The position numbers and the translations under genes are program-made. A DNA stretch of 64,000 nucleotides from Paenibacillus urinalis (lineage in GTDB: Bacteria > Bacillota > Bacilli > Paenibacillales > Paenibacillaceae): the NCBI RefSeq assembly GCF_028747985.1, contig NZ_CP118108.1, positions 4,407,001 through 4,471,000 on the forward strand, given 5' to 3'. This document shows positions 35,660 through 43,687 of the stretch, piece by piece (positions within the stretch are counted from its first letter, which is position 1; every line of letters starts with the position of its first letter). A model generated the notes under the pieces. The model was not told the origin of the DNA. It was given only the letters and a program-made list of their open reading frames with translations, and made no database searches.

Positions 35660-36637
35660 ATGTCGAACACGAAGAAAAAGAATAAACGATTCTCGCTCAA
35701 AGGATTAATCTTAATTATCCTCACCATCCTGCTGCTTGCGGATCTGGAAGGTGTACTTCAACAGATCGATCGTGCTGCAAATCGCTGGTTCCAGAATACC
35801 AGAAACACTTCGGATGCGATCGTGCCTTATGAGCTGTACAGCTCGAACGCCAAGCTGGTACGTCTTGCTGACGACGAAGTATTGCTTCATGTTAATTCCG
35901 AAGAGAAAATATACCCCGCTTCCCTCACAAAGATCATGACGGCCATCCTGGCTATCGAAAGCTTGTCCAGTCTAGAAGAGAGCGTTCAGCTTAATCCTGC
36001 GTTATTTCCTCCCCTGGTGGCTGAAGGAGCAGCGATGGCCGGATTTCTGCCGAATGAAGAGGTAAAGGCGATTGATCTGCTCTACGGTACCTTGCTTCCA
36101 TCGGGAGCGGAGGCTTCTGTAGCTCTTGCACAGCTTGTGTCCTCCTCGGAGGAAACTTCTGGAGCTCTCGAACAGTTTGTTTCCTCCTCGGAGGAACAGT
36201 TCGTCGCCAACATGAACAAAAAAGCAGCCGAGCTCGGAATGCGAAATACGCATTTTACTAATCCGACAGGGCTGCATGATGAGGAACATTACTCTACCAT
36301 TGATGACCTGACCATTCTGTTGCAATATGCTCTTCACAACAAACAATTCAAGGAAATATTTACGACCACCCGTTACAGCACGAGTGTCAGCTCACTGCAT
36401 CCTGATGGTATAACGATATACAGCACCCTTGCAGAACAGTCAGACCGAATGAAGCTGGCAAATGGAGAAATTAAAGGTGGGAAAACGGGGTATACCGAAC
36501 GGGCGGGCTTATGTCTGGCGACTTATGCTGTCATCAACGGAGAGGAGTATATCCTAATTACAGCGGGAGCGGACGGCAATGCCCATTCCGAGCCCTATCA
36601 TCTTCAGGATGCCATTCAGATCTATAATCTAATCTAG
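35660..36637 (+). CDS. S11-family D-alanyl-D-alanine carboxypeptidase
   Basis: A 325-residue penicillin-binding-protein-type carboxypeptidase that trims the terminal D-Ala of peptidoglycan stem peptides. A basic start and a membrane helix (LKGLILIILTILLLADLEG) anchor or export it. The active-site motif is SLTK (Ser 88, Lys 91); the second motif reads SGAE where many relatives have S-x-N; the third is KTGYT. A 14-residue tandem duplication (VSSSEETSGALEQF, then VSSSEEQF) follows the second motif. It lacks the usual C-terminal extra domain. Located after the VanRS-like genes, it may be their target. Confidence 0.9.
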   Translation: MSNTKKKNKRFSLKGLILIILTILLLADLEGVLQQIDRAANRWFQNTRNTSDAIVPYELYSSNAKLVRLADDEVLLHVNSEEKIYPASLTKIMTAILAIESLSSLEESVQLNPALFPPLVAEGAAMAGFLPNEEVKAIDLLYGTLLPSGAEASVALAQLVSSSEETSGALEQFVSSSEEQFVANMNKKAAELGMRNTHFTNPTGLHDEEHYSTIDDLTILLQYALHNKQFKEIFTTTRYSTSVSSLHPDGITIYSTLAEQSDRMKLANGEIKGGKTGYTERAGLCLATYAVINGEEYILITAGADGNAHSEPYHLQDAIQIYNLI

Positions 36638-36667
36638 CTTGAATTTCTGGCCTTCAATATAAGTTCA

Positions 36668-37714
36668 TCATTTCAGCAGTGAACGGCTGACAATATCGTT
36701 CACAACACGCTCAAACTCGCTGTAGCTCCGTTCCCAGGTGAACGCATAAGAATCCTGTTCGCCTCGAACCGCCAGCTTGTGACGTAGTGCCGGGTCCTCA
36801 ATAAGCCGAATGATATCCTGTGCTAGCCGGTTCTCGTATCGGTAGGACATTAGACAATTTCGTTCATGTACCGCATATTCGGTATTCCCGCCTGAATACG
36901 AAGTGACAAGCGCTGCTCCGCACCGCATAGCTTCAAGTCCAGGCAAAGATCCGCTGTCATACGAACCAGAGCTTACATAGATGTCTGTCTGGTTGTAATG
37001 GAATCGAAGCTCTTCGTCATTCACCGGGGTGTATAGCCGATATTTACCGGATGCCTGCAGCTGCTGTATATCCTTTGAATCTGCATACTCGCCGGGCGGT
37101 GTAACAAGGTTAATGACCACGTCAGGATAAAGGGCCTTTACAATATCCAGCTGGCTGAGCAAATATTTCTGCTCCCGATGCCAGGAGAAGTCCCCTTCCT
37201 CCTTCCGATAGATGGAAGTGATATTAAGCGGCATATTCAGATGCTCGCGAATGTTCATGTTGTGAAAGAAACTGTTCACACCTACAGGAATGATGCGTCC
37301 CTTGATCCCATGATTTAAGTAGATCACATCCTGCTGCCATCGGGACAAGACAAGCAGATTCGGTGTCAGATTGTAAGAAGGAAAGGAATACTGATTATCT
37401 TGGAGAAAAGTCGGCTCATAGCATAATGATAAGCGGATATGCAGTCCTTTCCCCTCTTCACTGGCTTGCTGAGCAGGATAAGCTGTTGTATAGAAATTGG
37501 ACACGATCACATCGCCGGCTGGAATATGATGTGCCAGCAGCGTATCATCTCCGGTTTGAATCAGATTGGCCTTCAGCTCATATTCAACAACACCGTACTT
37601 CGGCATGACCACTATAACCTCATGCCCGATGGTCGCCAGCCGGTTGGCCAGCTCCGTGAGCATGCGCTGAGCTCCGCCTCGGCATAGCGTATATACAGGA
37701 AAAATAAAACGCAC
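36668..37714 (-). CDS. Group 1 (GT4-like) glycosyltransferase
   Basis: A 348-residue GT-B enzyme. The start region MRFIFPVYTLCRGGAQRMLTEL has the donor-side glycine motif. The donor half contains DIYVSSGSYDSGSLPGLEAMRCGAALV with the conserved E-x7-E-like pattern. Translation starts at GTG (37714), seven bases after GGAGG. It is the last gene of the long minus-strand glycan operon that starts near 47.5 kb. I see no terminator in the short gap to the convergent carboxypeptidase gene. Confidence 0.87.
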   Translation of the reverse strand: MRFIFPVYTLCRGGAQRMLTELANRLATIGHEVIVVMPKYGVVEYELKANLIQTGDDTLLAHHIPAGDVIVSNFYTTAYPAQQASEEGKGLHIRLSLCYEPTFLQDNQYSFPSYNLTPNLLVLSRWQQDVIYLNHGIKGRIIPVGVNSFFHNMNIREHLNMPLNITSIYRKEEGDFSWHREQKYLLSQLDIVKALYPDVVINLVTPPGEYADSKDIQQLQASGKYRLYTPVNDEELRFHYNQTDIYVSSGSYDSGSLPGLEAMRCGAALVTSYSGGNTEYAVHERNCLMSYRYENRLAQDIIRLIEDPALRHKLAVRGEQDSYAFTWERSYSEFERVVNDIVSRSLLK

Positions 37715-37733
37715 ACCTTCACCTCCCTATAGA

Positions 37734-38438
37734 TCATATTAAGGACCGTAGTGACGTCCTGTGCAAAGCTTGGATGATTTGCTTCTCATTTTCAATGGCT
37801 TCATGGTGCTTGAACGTTCCCATATCGTCGTGTACGCGGTAGTGGACTAGAGGCTTGTTAATGATGTCGAGGTCGTAATGGGGAAGGATTCTTAGCCACA
37901 TCTCATAGTCATTGGCGTATCGGAACACAGGACTGAACAGGCCGACCTTCTCAAATACTTTCATATCCAGCATGACCGTGCATCCATTGATTGGGCAGCC
38001 GATCAGGAGCGTCTCAACCATTTCTGCGCGCGTGCCAAGCTCTGGATATACCTCACCAATCTCTTCACTAAGGTGGTTAATATAGCTATAAGCAGAATGG
38101 CTGAAGGACAGGTTACGCCTCAGCATGAAATCGAGCTGCAGCTCGACCTTCTGAGGTACGAATACATCATCACTGCTCAGCCAGGCAAAATAATCTCCTG
38201 TCGCATGCACGATTCCCGTGTTCAGAGCCGTTGCTGTTCCTCCATTGATCTTGGGTATATAACGAATCTGGTCCAAGTAGGGAGTAACAAGCTCCTTGTG
38301 CACCGTCGAGCCATCATCGACTACAATGACCTCAACATTAGGATAGGTCTGATTCAAGGCACTCTCAATCGCTTCATGGACATATCTGCAGTTATATACC
38401 GGAATGACGATAGAAACTCTAGGAAGCTCTGCCCTCAT
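37734..38438 (-). CDS. Family 2 glycosyltransferase
   Basis: A 234-residue GT-A enzyme (GT2): VSIVIPVYNCRYVHEAIESALNQTYPNVEVIVVDDGST at the start, the DxD-type motif SSDD near residue 91 and EMWLRILPHYDLDII later. It is clearly a paralogue of the enzyme at 39144-39851, sharing the nucleotide-binding start and YxW..SSDD..P.KV. GAGGTGA precedes the ATG. Sugar and acceptor unknown; its position suggests assembly of the same glycan as its neighbours. Confidence 0.9.
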   Translation of the reverse strand: MRAELPRVSIVIPVYNCRYVHEAIESALNQTYPNVEVIVVDDGSTVHKELVTPYLDQIRYIPKINGGTATALNTGIVHATGDYFAWLSSDDVFVPQKVELQLDFMLRRNLSFSHSAYSYINHLSEEIGEVYPELGTRAEMVETLLIGCPINGCTVMLDMKVFEKVGLFSPVFRYANDYEMWLRILPHYDLDIINKPLVHYRVHDDMGTFKHHEAIENEKQIIQALHRTSLRSLI

Positions 38439-38508
38439 AACGAATCACCTCGCTTTTTGTATCAAGTTAAAACGGATTACAAGGAAGCGTCCAATCCTAT
38501 CCTAAGCT

Positions 38509-39141
38509 CTAGGTGTCAAGTGTTTTCCAGGCAAGAATGGCATCCATTGCTACATGCTCATTGTGGAAAGAAGTCTCAAAGGAAGGATTACCGAGATCAT
38601 GAAATCCCTTAAGGACAATGACATGATACCCCAGCGCGAGCAGCTCCTGCTCATCCCAGCCGCTATGATGCTTCTGATATGCTTCACCGTTCAATTTATA
38701 ATGATCCACACCTGACTGTGGAAAATATCCTCTTGGCGTAAAGATGATAATGCGGTGCTTAGCAATCTGTTCCGCTTGCTGCAGCAGCTTCATTCCGTCT
38801 TTCTTCGTAAAGTGTTCAAGAGAATCAATCATCGTAATTGTGGAGAACGACTTGTTGACGAACAACTGGCCTATTTTCCTTGCATCCGAATTAATCGGGA
38901 TAATATGGGGTGACAGGTTCACTCGATGCTCAAGATAAGGGCGGTGAATTTCTAGTGCAACGATAAGTCTGGATTCATAATATTCAAGCAAATGTCCCGG
39001 ACCGCTTCCAATATCCAGCACACTATCTGAGAACCTCAGCAGTTCACATAATAGAGGGAGTAAATCAGCTTGCTCAAGCTCCTGATACATAATGTAGGAG
39101 ATCACTCCTTTCTGGCAGGACCGTAAGAGAGCACTTATCAT
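38509..39141 (-). CDS. Class I SAM-dependent methyltransferase
   Basis: A 210-residue protein with the SAM-binding motif DSVLDIGSGPGHLLEYY near residue 40, then VALEIHRPYL and the motif IV region STITMIDSLEHFTKKDG. It probably O-methylates a sugar or the end of the glycan made by the cluster (inference). The start is uncertain: the ATG at 39141 lies three bases after the previous stop but lacks a ribosome site, while the ATG at 39090 has AAAGGAG fourteen bases upstream. Confidence 0.85.
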   Translation of the reverse strand: MISALLRSCQKGVISYIMYQELEQADLLPLLCELLRFSDSVLDIGSGPGHLLEYYESRLIVALEIHRPYLEHRVNLSPHIIPINSDARKIGQLFVNKSFSTITMIDSLEHFTKKDGMKLLQQAEQIAKHRIIIFTPRGYFPQSGVDHYKLNGEAYQKHHSGWDEQELLALGYHVIVLKGFHDLGNPSFETSFHNEHVAMDAILAWKTLDT

Positions 39142-39143
39142 GG

Positions 39144-39851
39144 TTAGATCTGCGCTCTTATACGATCCTGATACTTGGATTTAATCATACTAATCTCTTG
39201 TGATATCGCATCGCCGTGACGCAGGGTGCCCATCCCCTGATGTCTGCGATATGCGGTAAGCGGCTCTATAATATAGGGCATCGAGTATCCTGCAAGCAAT
39301 ACACGGTTCCACAAGTCATAATCGTGGGTATACCGTAACGACTCATCAAACAAGCCGACAGATTGAAAAATAGATTTGTGAAACATTACAGTACAGCCAT
39401 TCACCGGATTGCCCATCAGAAACATACGAAGCATTTCCTCTCTCGTCATGGGTGAAGTACCGGCCCGGTATTGGAGTACGTTTCCGTGCTCGTCGATAAA
39501 ATTAAAATTGGTATGCGATATAGAAGCGCCTGTCTCCTGCATCATGCGGACTTGCGCAGCAACCTTCTCTGGATAGATGATATCATCAGAGCTCAGCCAT
39601 ACGACATATTCTCCTGTTGAATACCGAATCCCATGATTCAGCGCTGTCGCTGTTCCACCGTTTTGCTTGCCAAGATAATAAATATAGGGCATATAAGGAT
39701 GAATTAGATCGGTATGCACCGTTGATCCATCATCAACGACAATGACTTCCGTAGAAGAGTAGGTTTGTTCCAGCGCGCTCTGAATGGCATGAGGAATATA
39801 AGGACAGTTAAAAAAGGGGATTACGATGGTAACTAAAGGCTGATCCTTCAT
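39144..39851 (-). CDS. Family 2 glycosyltransferase
   Basis: A 235-residue GT2 enzyme, beginning VTIVIPFFNCPYIPHAIQSAL and EVIVVDDGSTVHTDL, with SSDDIIYPEKV near residue 92 and DYDLWNRVLLAG near 180. It resembles the gene at 37734-38438 throughout, suggesting duplication within the operon. The ATG overlaps the stop of the preceding epimerase gene (ATGA), and GAGGAGG precedes it. Confidence 0.9.
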   Translation of the reverse strand: MKDQPLVTIVIPFFNCPYIPHAIQSALEQTYSSTEVIVVDDGSTVHTDLIHPYMPYIYYLGKQNGGTATALNHGIRYSTGEYVVWLSSDDIIYPEKVAAQVRMMQETGASISHTNFNFIDEHGNVLQYRAGTSPMTREEMLRMFLMGNPVNGCTVMFHKSIFQSVGLFDESLRYTHDYDLWNRVLLAGYSMPYIIEPLTAYRRHQGMGTLRHGDAISQEISMIKSKYQDRIRAQI

Positions 39852-40795
39852 GCAGCTCCTCCTCTCTCCTTATGGCGGGCATCATTAAGGATATCCTGGA
39901 TAGACTTCGCAAAAGGAATTTGAGGCGCCCATCCCAACTCGGATAGTGAAGAGTGATAGGGATACGACTCGCTTGACGCTCCTCCAGGCCCGGAGGTTGG
40001 AGAGCCCCATACGACAGGCACCTCTCCGGCAGCTTGGGACAGCATGAGCTCAGCGACTTCACCAAGTGTTCGTTCTTTGCCGGAGACAACGGGATAAACG
40101 ACGCCCGGTACTCCTTTTTGCAGCAATAGAACATACGCTGAAACTGCATCTCTTACATCGAGAAAATCGCGCCGATCTTCCGGCGAAGATAGCCGAAATG
40201 GATCAGGATTGCTCCCTCCTTCCGCAGAGGCAACATGCCGGGCAAGCAATGCACAGATGCCTGTGGAAGGACCCGGGCCTATTAAATTTCCAGGCTCCGC
40301 ATATATAATGTGCTGCCGATATAAATGTGTCCATGCCAATGTAACGATCTCTTCGACATATTTGCTGAGGCTGTAAGGATGGGGAGGTGCAGGTGGACTG
40401 CCAGCCTTCGGTGTATATTTCAGACGGGAACCGATAACAACGATCCTGCAGTGAGGTACTTCCCGCAGCGCATCAAGCAAATACAGCGGGGACATCACAT
40501 TCGTCTGGATCGTTGTCAGCGGATCAGACCATGAGGAGGGAACGGAATTCTGTCCTGCCAAGTGAAGCACATAATCTGGTTTCGTGCTCTGTATCAGCTG
40601 ATGAACAGAATGCCGATCTTCAAGATCGCATCTGTAGACATCCGCCTGATCAGGAAGGACGACGCCGGAAGATCCACGAAGCACTGCCGCTACTTTCGCA
40701 CCGAGGCGTGTTAACAGGTCTACCGCATGCCTGCCCGTAAATCCTGACGCGCCGGTGACCAGTACAACTTTATCCTTTAGCGAATTATCGTCCAT
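39848..40795 (-). CDS. NAD-dependent sugar epimerase/dehydratase (extended SDR)
   Basis: A 315-residue extended short-chain dehydrogenase resembling GDP-mannose 4,6-dehydratase or GDP-6-deoxy-lyxo-hexulose reductases. NAD site VLVTGASGFTGRHAV near residue 13, catalytic Tyr-x3-Lys as PYSLSKYVEE near 140. The frame is open upstream to 40924, but AAGGAG lies eight bases before the ATG at 40795, giving a 19-base overlap with the preceding gene. It may act on the amino sugar made by the next three enzymes, or on a second nucleotide sugar. Confidence 0.88.
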   Translation of the reverse strand: MDDNSLKDKVVLVTGASGFTGRHAVDLLTRLGAKVAAVLRGSSGVVLPDQADVYRCDLEDRHSVHQLIQSTKPDYVLHLAGQNSVPSSWSDPLTTIQTNVMSPLYLLDALREVPHCRIVVIGSRLKYTPKAGSPPAPPHPYSLSKYVEEIVTLAWTHLYRQHIIYAEPGNLIGPGPSTGICALLARHVASAEGGSNPDPFRLSSPEDRRDFLDVRDAVSAYVLLLQKGVPGVVYPVVSGKERTLGEVAELMLSQAAGEVPVVWGSPTSGPGGASSESYPYHSSLSELGWAPQIPFAKSIQDILNDARHKERGGAA

Positions 40796-41607
40796 TCCGC
40801 CAGCTCCTTCAGCATGTCGGAATACGATGGCATAGACCACTTTGCGTCCTGCCGTGTCACCGCCAAAGTCCGATCTTGAACCATTTTGCCGCTCGGCACA
40901 ATGACCGTATCCGATGCCTGCCATATTTCTTTGAATAGCAGAAGCAGCTCATACTTCGATACCGGCTCTTCGTGTGCGAGGTGGATCAGACCGGAAGTGT
41001 CAGATTGCATATAATGATCCACTGCCTTGGCCAGCTCGAGTGTCGTTACTCCGTTCCATCTCACATTCGTATAGCCTTGCACGACCCCCTTCTGATTCAA
41101 GAACCAATGCATAAGCCCAATACCGTGTTTTCGTATTTCAGGACCAATAATAGAGGTTCGGATGGTAAGATGACTCGGAGAACGAACTTCTCCGAGTGCT
41201 TTGGTAATCGCATAGACTGAATCGCCGTCAGTAACCGCATCCTCTGTATACTGGCCTGTGCCATCTCCTTTGAATACACAATCTGTACTGATATGGATCA
41301 TCCGTGCATGGATCTGATCCGCAAGAGCGGCAAGCCGGTGCGGCAGAAATCCATTCACATGATAAGCCTGAATAATGTCCCTATCCGCATGATGATTCAG
41401 GATACCTACGGCATTAATGATCATATCCGGGCGCACTGCCTTAACCAGTACATCTACGCTGTGAATGTCATTCACATCAAGGACCAGACTATGAGGATCC
41501 TTCTTATCACGTGACGTATAGAAGACAGCATGCCGGCCTTGCTTCTTGAAATATTGAACCAGCATATGGCCTGCCATTCCATGTCCGCCTACGATGAGTA
41601 ATTTCAT
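40777..41607 (-). CDS. RmlD-like nucleotide-sugar reductase (WbvR-type)
   Basis: A 276-residue SDR of the RmlD family. NAD site LLIVGGHGMAGHML at residue 3, catalytic Tyr-x3-Lys in SVYAITKALGEV near 130, and the substrate-side RTSIIGPE near 148. Located between a CapE/WbvB-type dehydratase and a WecB/WbvD-type 2-epimerase, it most likely reduces the 4-keto intermediate (UDP-2-acetamido-2,6-dideoxy-L-lyxo-hexulose). This three-enzyme set matches the route to UDP-L-QuiNAc or UDP-L-FucNAc in other bacteria. It overlaps both neighbours by a few bases. Confidence 0.87.
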   Translation of the reverse strand: MKLLIVGGHGMAGHMLVQYFKKQGRHAVFYTSRDKKDPHSLVLDVNDIHSVDVLVKAVRPDMIINAVGILNHHADRDIIQAYHVNGFLPHRLAALADQIHARMIHISTDCVFKGDGTGQYTEDAVTDGDSVYAITKALGEVRSPSHLTIRTSIIGPEIRKHGIGLMHWFLNQKGVVQGYTNVRWNGVTTLELAKAVDHYMQSDTSGLIHLAHEEPVSKYELLLLFKEIWQASDTVIVPSGKMVQDRTLAVTRQDAKWSMPSYSDMLKELAEWTIIR

Positions 41608-42590
41608 GCAAGAAACCCCCCGCGCTGCAGGATTTCACGGATTTCCTCTTTCGTCATCAGATTAAACTCGGAGCTGAAGCTGGAGAAGGTAACGGGCTCG
41701 GAGTCCTTGTATCTCTCCTTGAGAACCGGCAGATTTAGTGTCGGTAGAATAACGAGATATTGATCATCATAGACAACCGTAGTTCTGCTCTCGAACTCGC
41801 TCATCAGTATTTCATGAATCTTCTCCCCAGGACGAGTCCCACGTTCGACGATCTGGACACCAGGAACTCCTGCATCTTCAATGAGCACCTCGGCCAGATC
41901 TACAATTTTGCAGGTCGGCATGGTCATGACGAAGATTTCGCCGCCAACACTTTCGATAGAAGCCTTGAACAGGAGCGAAATGGCATCCCGCAGGGTGAGG
42001 AAGAAGCGCGTCATACGCATGTCCGTGATGGATACCATCCCTTTGTTGCGTATTTGATCCTTGAACAGATGCACCACACTTCCGTTCGTACCGAGCACAT
42101 TGCCGCCCCGCACGGTAACAAACGCTGTGCTGCTATGAAGCAAGTTGGCATAAACGATTAATTTCTCACCGATTGCCTTCGTCATACCGTAGAAATTGGA
42201 AGGATTCGCCGCTTTATCTGTGGAGATGTAGATCACCTTTTTAACTTGATTCTCAACCGCTGCTTCAATAACATTTTGTGTACCTATAACATTTGTTTTT
42301 AATGCTTCATAAGGCTGATCCTCACACACAGGCACATGCTTCAGTGCTGCCAAATGGTATACATAGTCGATTCCGCGGCAAGCAGCAACCAGCGCATCCT
42401 TATCCCGAATATCGCCAATACAAAATTTGAGACGTTCATCTTCGAATTCACGGCTCATTGCCACCTGGCTTGATTCTCCCCGTGAGTACACAATGACCTC
42501 TCTCGGATTCATGGTTAATAGCTGGCGTATCAGTTCGTGTACCCATGATCCTGTGCCGCCTGTCACAAGGATTCGTTGATTTTCAAACAT
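41604..42590 (-). CDS. UDP-GlcNAc 4,6-dehydratase, CapE/WbvB type
   Basis: A 328-residue SDR of the polysaccharide biosynthesis (CapD-like short form) family. NAD motif ILVTGGTGSWVHEL near residue 8, active-site segment STDKAANPSNFYGMTKAIGEK near 123 and VRGGNVLGTNGSV near 160. Such enzymes dehydrate UDP-GlcNAc, in the 5-epimerising case giving the L-configured 4-keto sugar. The ATG at 42590 follows GGAGGG by seven bases and overlaps the end of the 2-epimerase gene by eight bases. First reaction of the proposed L-amino-sugar route. Confidence 0.9.
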   Translation of the reverse strand: MFENQRILVTGGTGSWVHELIRQLLTMNPREVIVYSRGESSQVAMSREFEDERLKFCIGDIRDKDALVAACRGIDYVYHLAALKHVPVCEDQPYEALKTNVIGTQNVIEAAVENQVKKVIYISTDKAANPSNFYGMTKAIGEKLIVYANLLHSSTAFVTVRGGNVLGTNGSVVHLFKDQIRNKGMVSITDMRMTRFFLTLRDAISLLFKASIESVGGEIFVMTMPTCKIVDLAEVLIEDAGVPGVQIVERGTRPGEKIHEILMSEFESRTTVVYDDQYLVILPTLNLPVLKERYKDSEPVTFSSFSSEFNLMTKEEIREILQRGGFLA

Positions 42591-43674
42591 GCAGTTTCCC
42601 TCCAAGTAGAAATTTGACGACTTTATCCGATACATCCTGAACCAGGTATCCCTTCGGGCATTCCCAATTGGACTTCAGCTCTACCATCAGTGTCACCGAT
42701 TCTGAGATCCGATCCGCATCGATTCCTGATACAATATTGCTCCCACAGTCAACGGTTTCCGGTCTTTCCGTTGTCTTCCGCATTGTCACGGTCGGTATGC
42801 CCATAATGCAGCATTCCTCCTGTACAGTGCCGCTGTCCGTCAATGCACATCTGGCGTTCATTTCAAGCATCAGAAAGTCAAAGAATCCGAAAGGCTCATA
42901 AAATTCAACAAGTGGATGCATCTCCAGCTTGAGATGCTCTTTAATTCTGGCTCTCGTTCGGGGATGAATACTGCATATAATACGCTGGCCATGCACTGCT
43001 GCAACCTTGTTTAAGCCCTCCATAATTTGTTCCAGATTGTGGGGTACGTCTACATTTTCTGCCCGATGAGCGGTGACAAGAAAATATTGCCCTGACTTGA
43101 GTCCCAGCTTCGTCATAATATCGCTGGCCGTCGTTTGTGCTTCATAGTGCTTCATCACTTCGTAAATGGGGTTACCTGTCAATACGATTCGCTGACTCGA
43201 AACACCCTCGCGTATAAGATGATGCTTGCTCTGTTCGGTATATGGCATATTAATGGTCGATATCGCATCAATGACCCGCCGATTCTTCTCTTCGGGTACA
43301 TCCAGATCGAAGCAGCGATTACCTGCTTCCATATGCACGACCGGAATTCCCATACGCTCGGCAAGAATGGCGGATAATGCACTATTCGTATCACCCAGAA
43401 GCAGAATTTTGTCCGGCTTCTCTGTGACGAGGATGGACTCCAGCTGCTCGAACATTGCTGAGAGCTGGCGTCCCAGTGAGGCTGCCTTATCCTGTAATAC
43501 ATAATCAGGTGTTCGTAAGCCCAGTTCTTTGAAGAATTGACCGCTTAGACTTTCCGTGAAATTCTGTCCGGTGTGCACAAGGATATGTCGACTGGCATAC
43601 TCATCCAGCTTGGGAATGATTAGACTTAGGCGAATGATTTCCGGCCTTGTTCCGAGCACTGTCAGTATCTTCAT
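42583..43674 (-). CDS. UDP-N-acetylglucosamine 2-epimerase (WecB/WbvD type)
   Basis: A 363-residue non-hydrolysing 2-epimerase. Family motifs: VLGTRPEIIRL at the start, HTGQNF near residue 35, VHMEAGNRCFD near 112, TAHRAENVD near 210 and ALTDSGTVQEECCIMGIP near 280. Alone it makes UDP-ManNAc from UDP-GlcNAc; with the neighbouring dehydratase and reductase it more likely does the final 2-epimerisation to a UDP-L-amino sugar. The start at 43674 follows AAGGAGGG by seven bases; the frame is open to 43791. Coupled to the downstream dehydratase. Confidence 0.92.
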   Translation of the reverse strand: MKILTVLGTRPEIIRLSLIIPKLDEYASRHILVHTGQNFTESLSGQFFKELGLRTPDYVLQDKAASLGRQLSAMFEQLESILVTEKPDKILLLGDTNSALSAILAERMGIPVVHMEAGNRCFDLDVPEEKNRRVIDAISTINMPYTEQSKHHLIREGVSSQRIVLTGNPIYEVMKHYEAQTTASDIMTKLGLKSGQYFLVTAHRAENVDVPHNLEQIMEGLNKVAAVHGQRIICSIHPRTRARIKEHLKLEMHPLVEFYEPFGFFDFLMLEMNARCALTDSGTVQEECCIMGIPTVTMRKTTERPETVDCGSNIVSGIDADRISESVTLMVELKSNWECPKGYLVQDVSDKVVKFLLGGKLHV

Positions 43675-43687
43675 GTTACTTCCCTCC

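Noticed and set aside
33699..36637. A vancomycin-type resistance cluster
   Set aside because: Only the regulator-sensor pair and a carboxypeptidase are present; no VanH, D-Ala-D-Lac ligase or VanX is encoded nearby.
40795..40924. N-terminal extension of the epimerase at 39848-40795
   Set aside because: It runs into the previous gene, lacks similarity to SDR proteins, and AAGGAG precedes the ATG at 40795.
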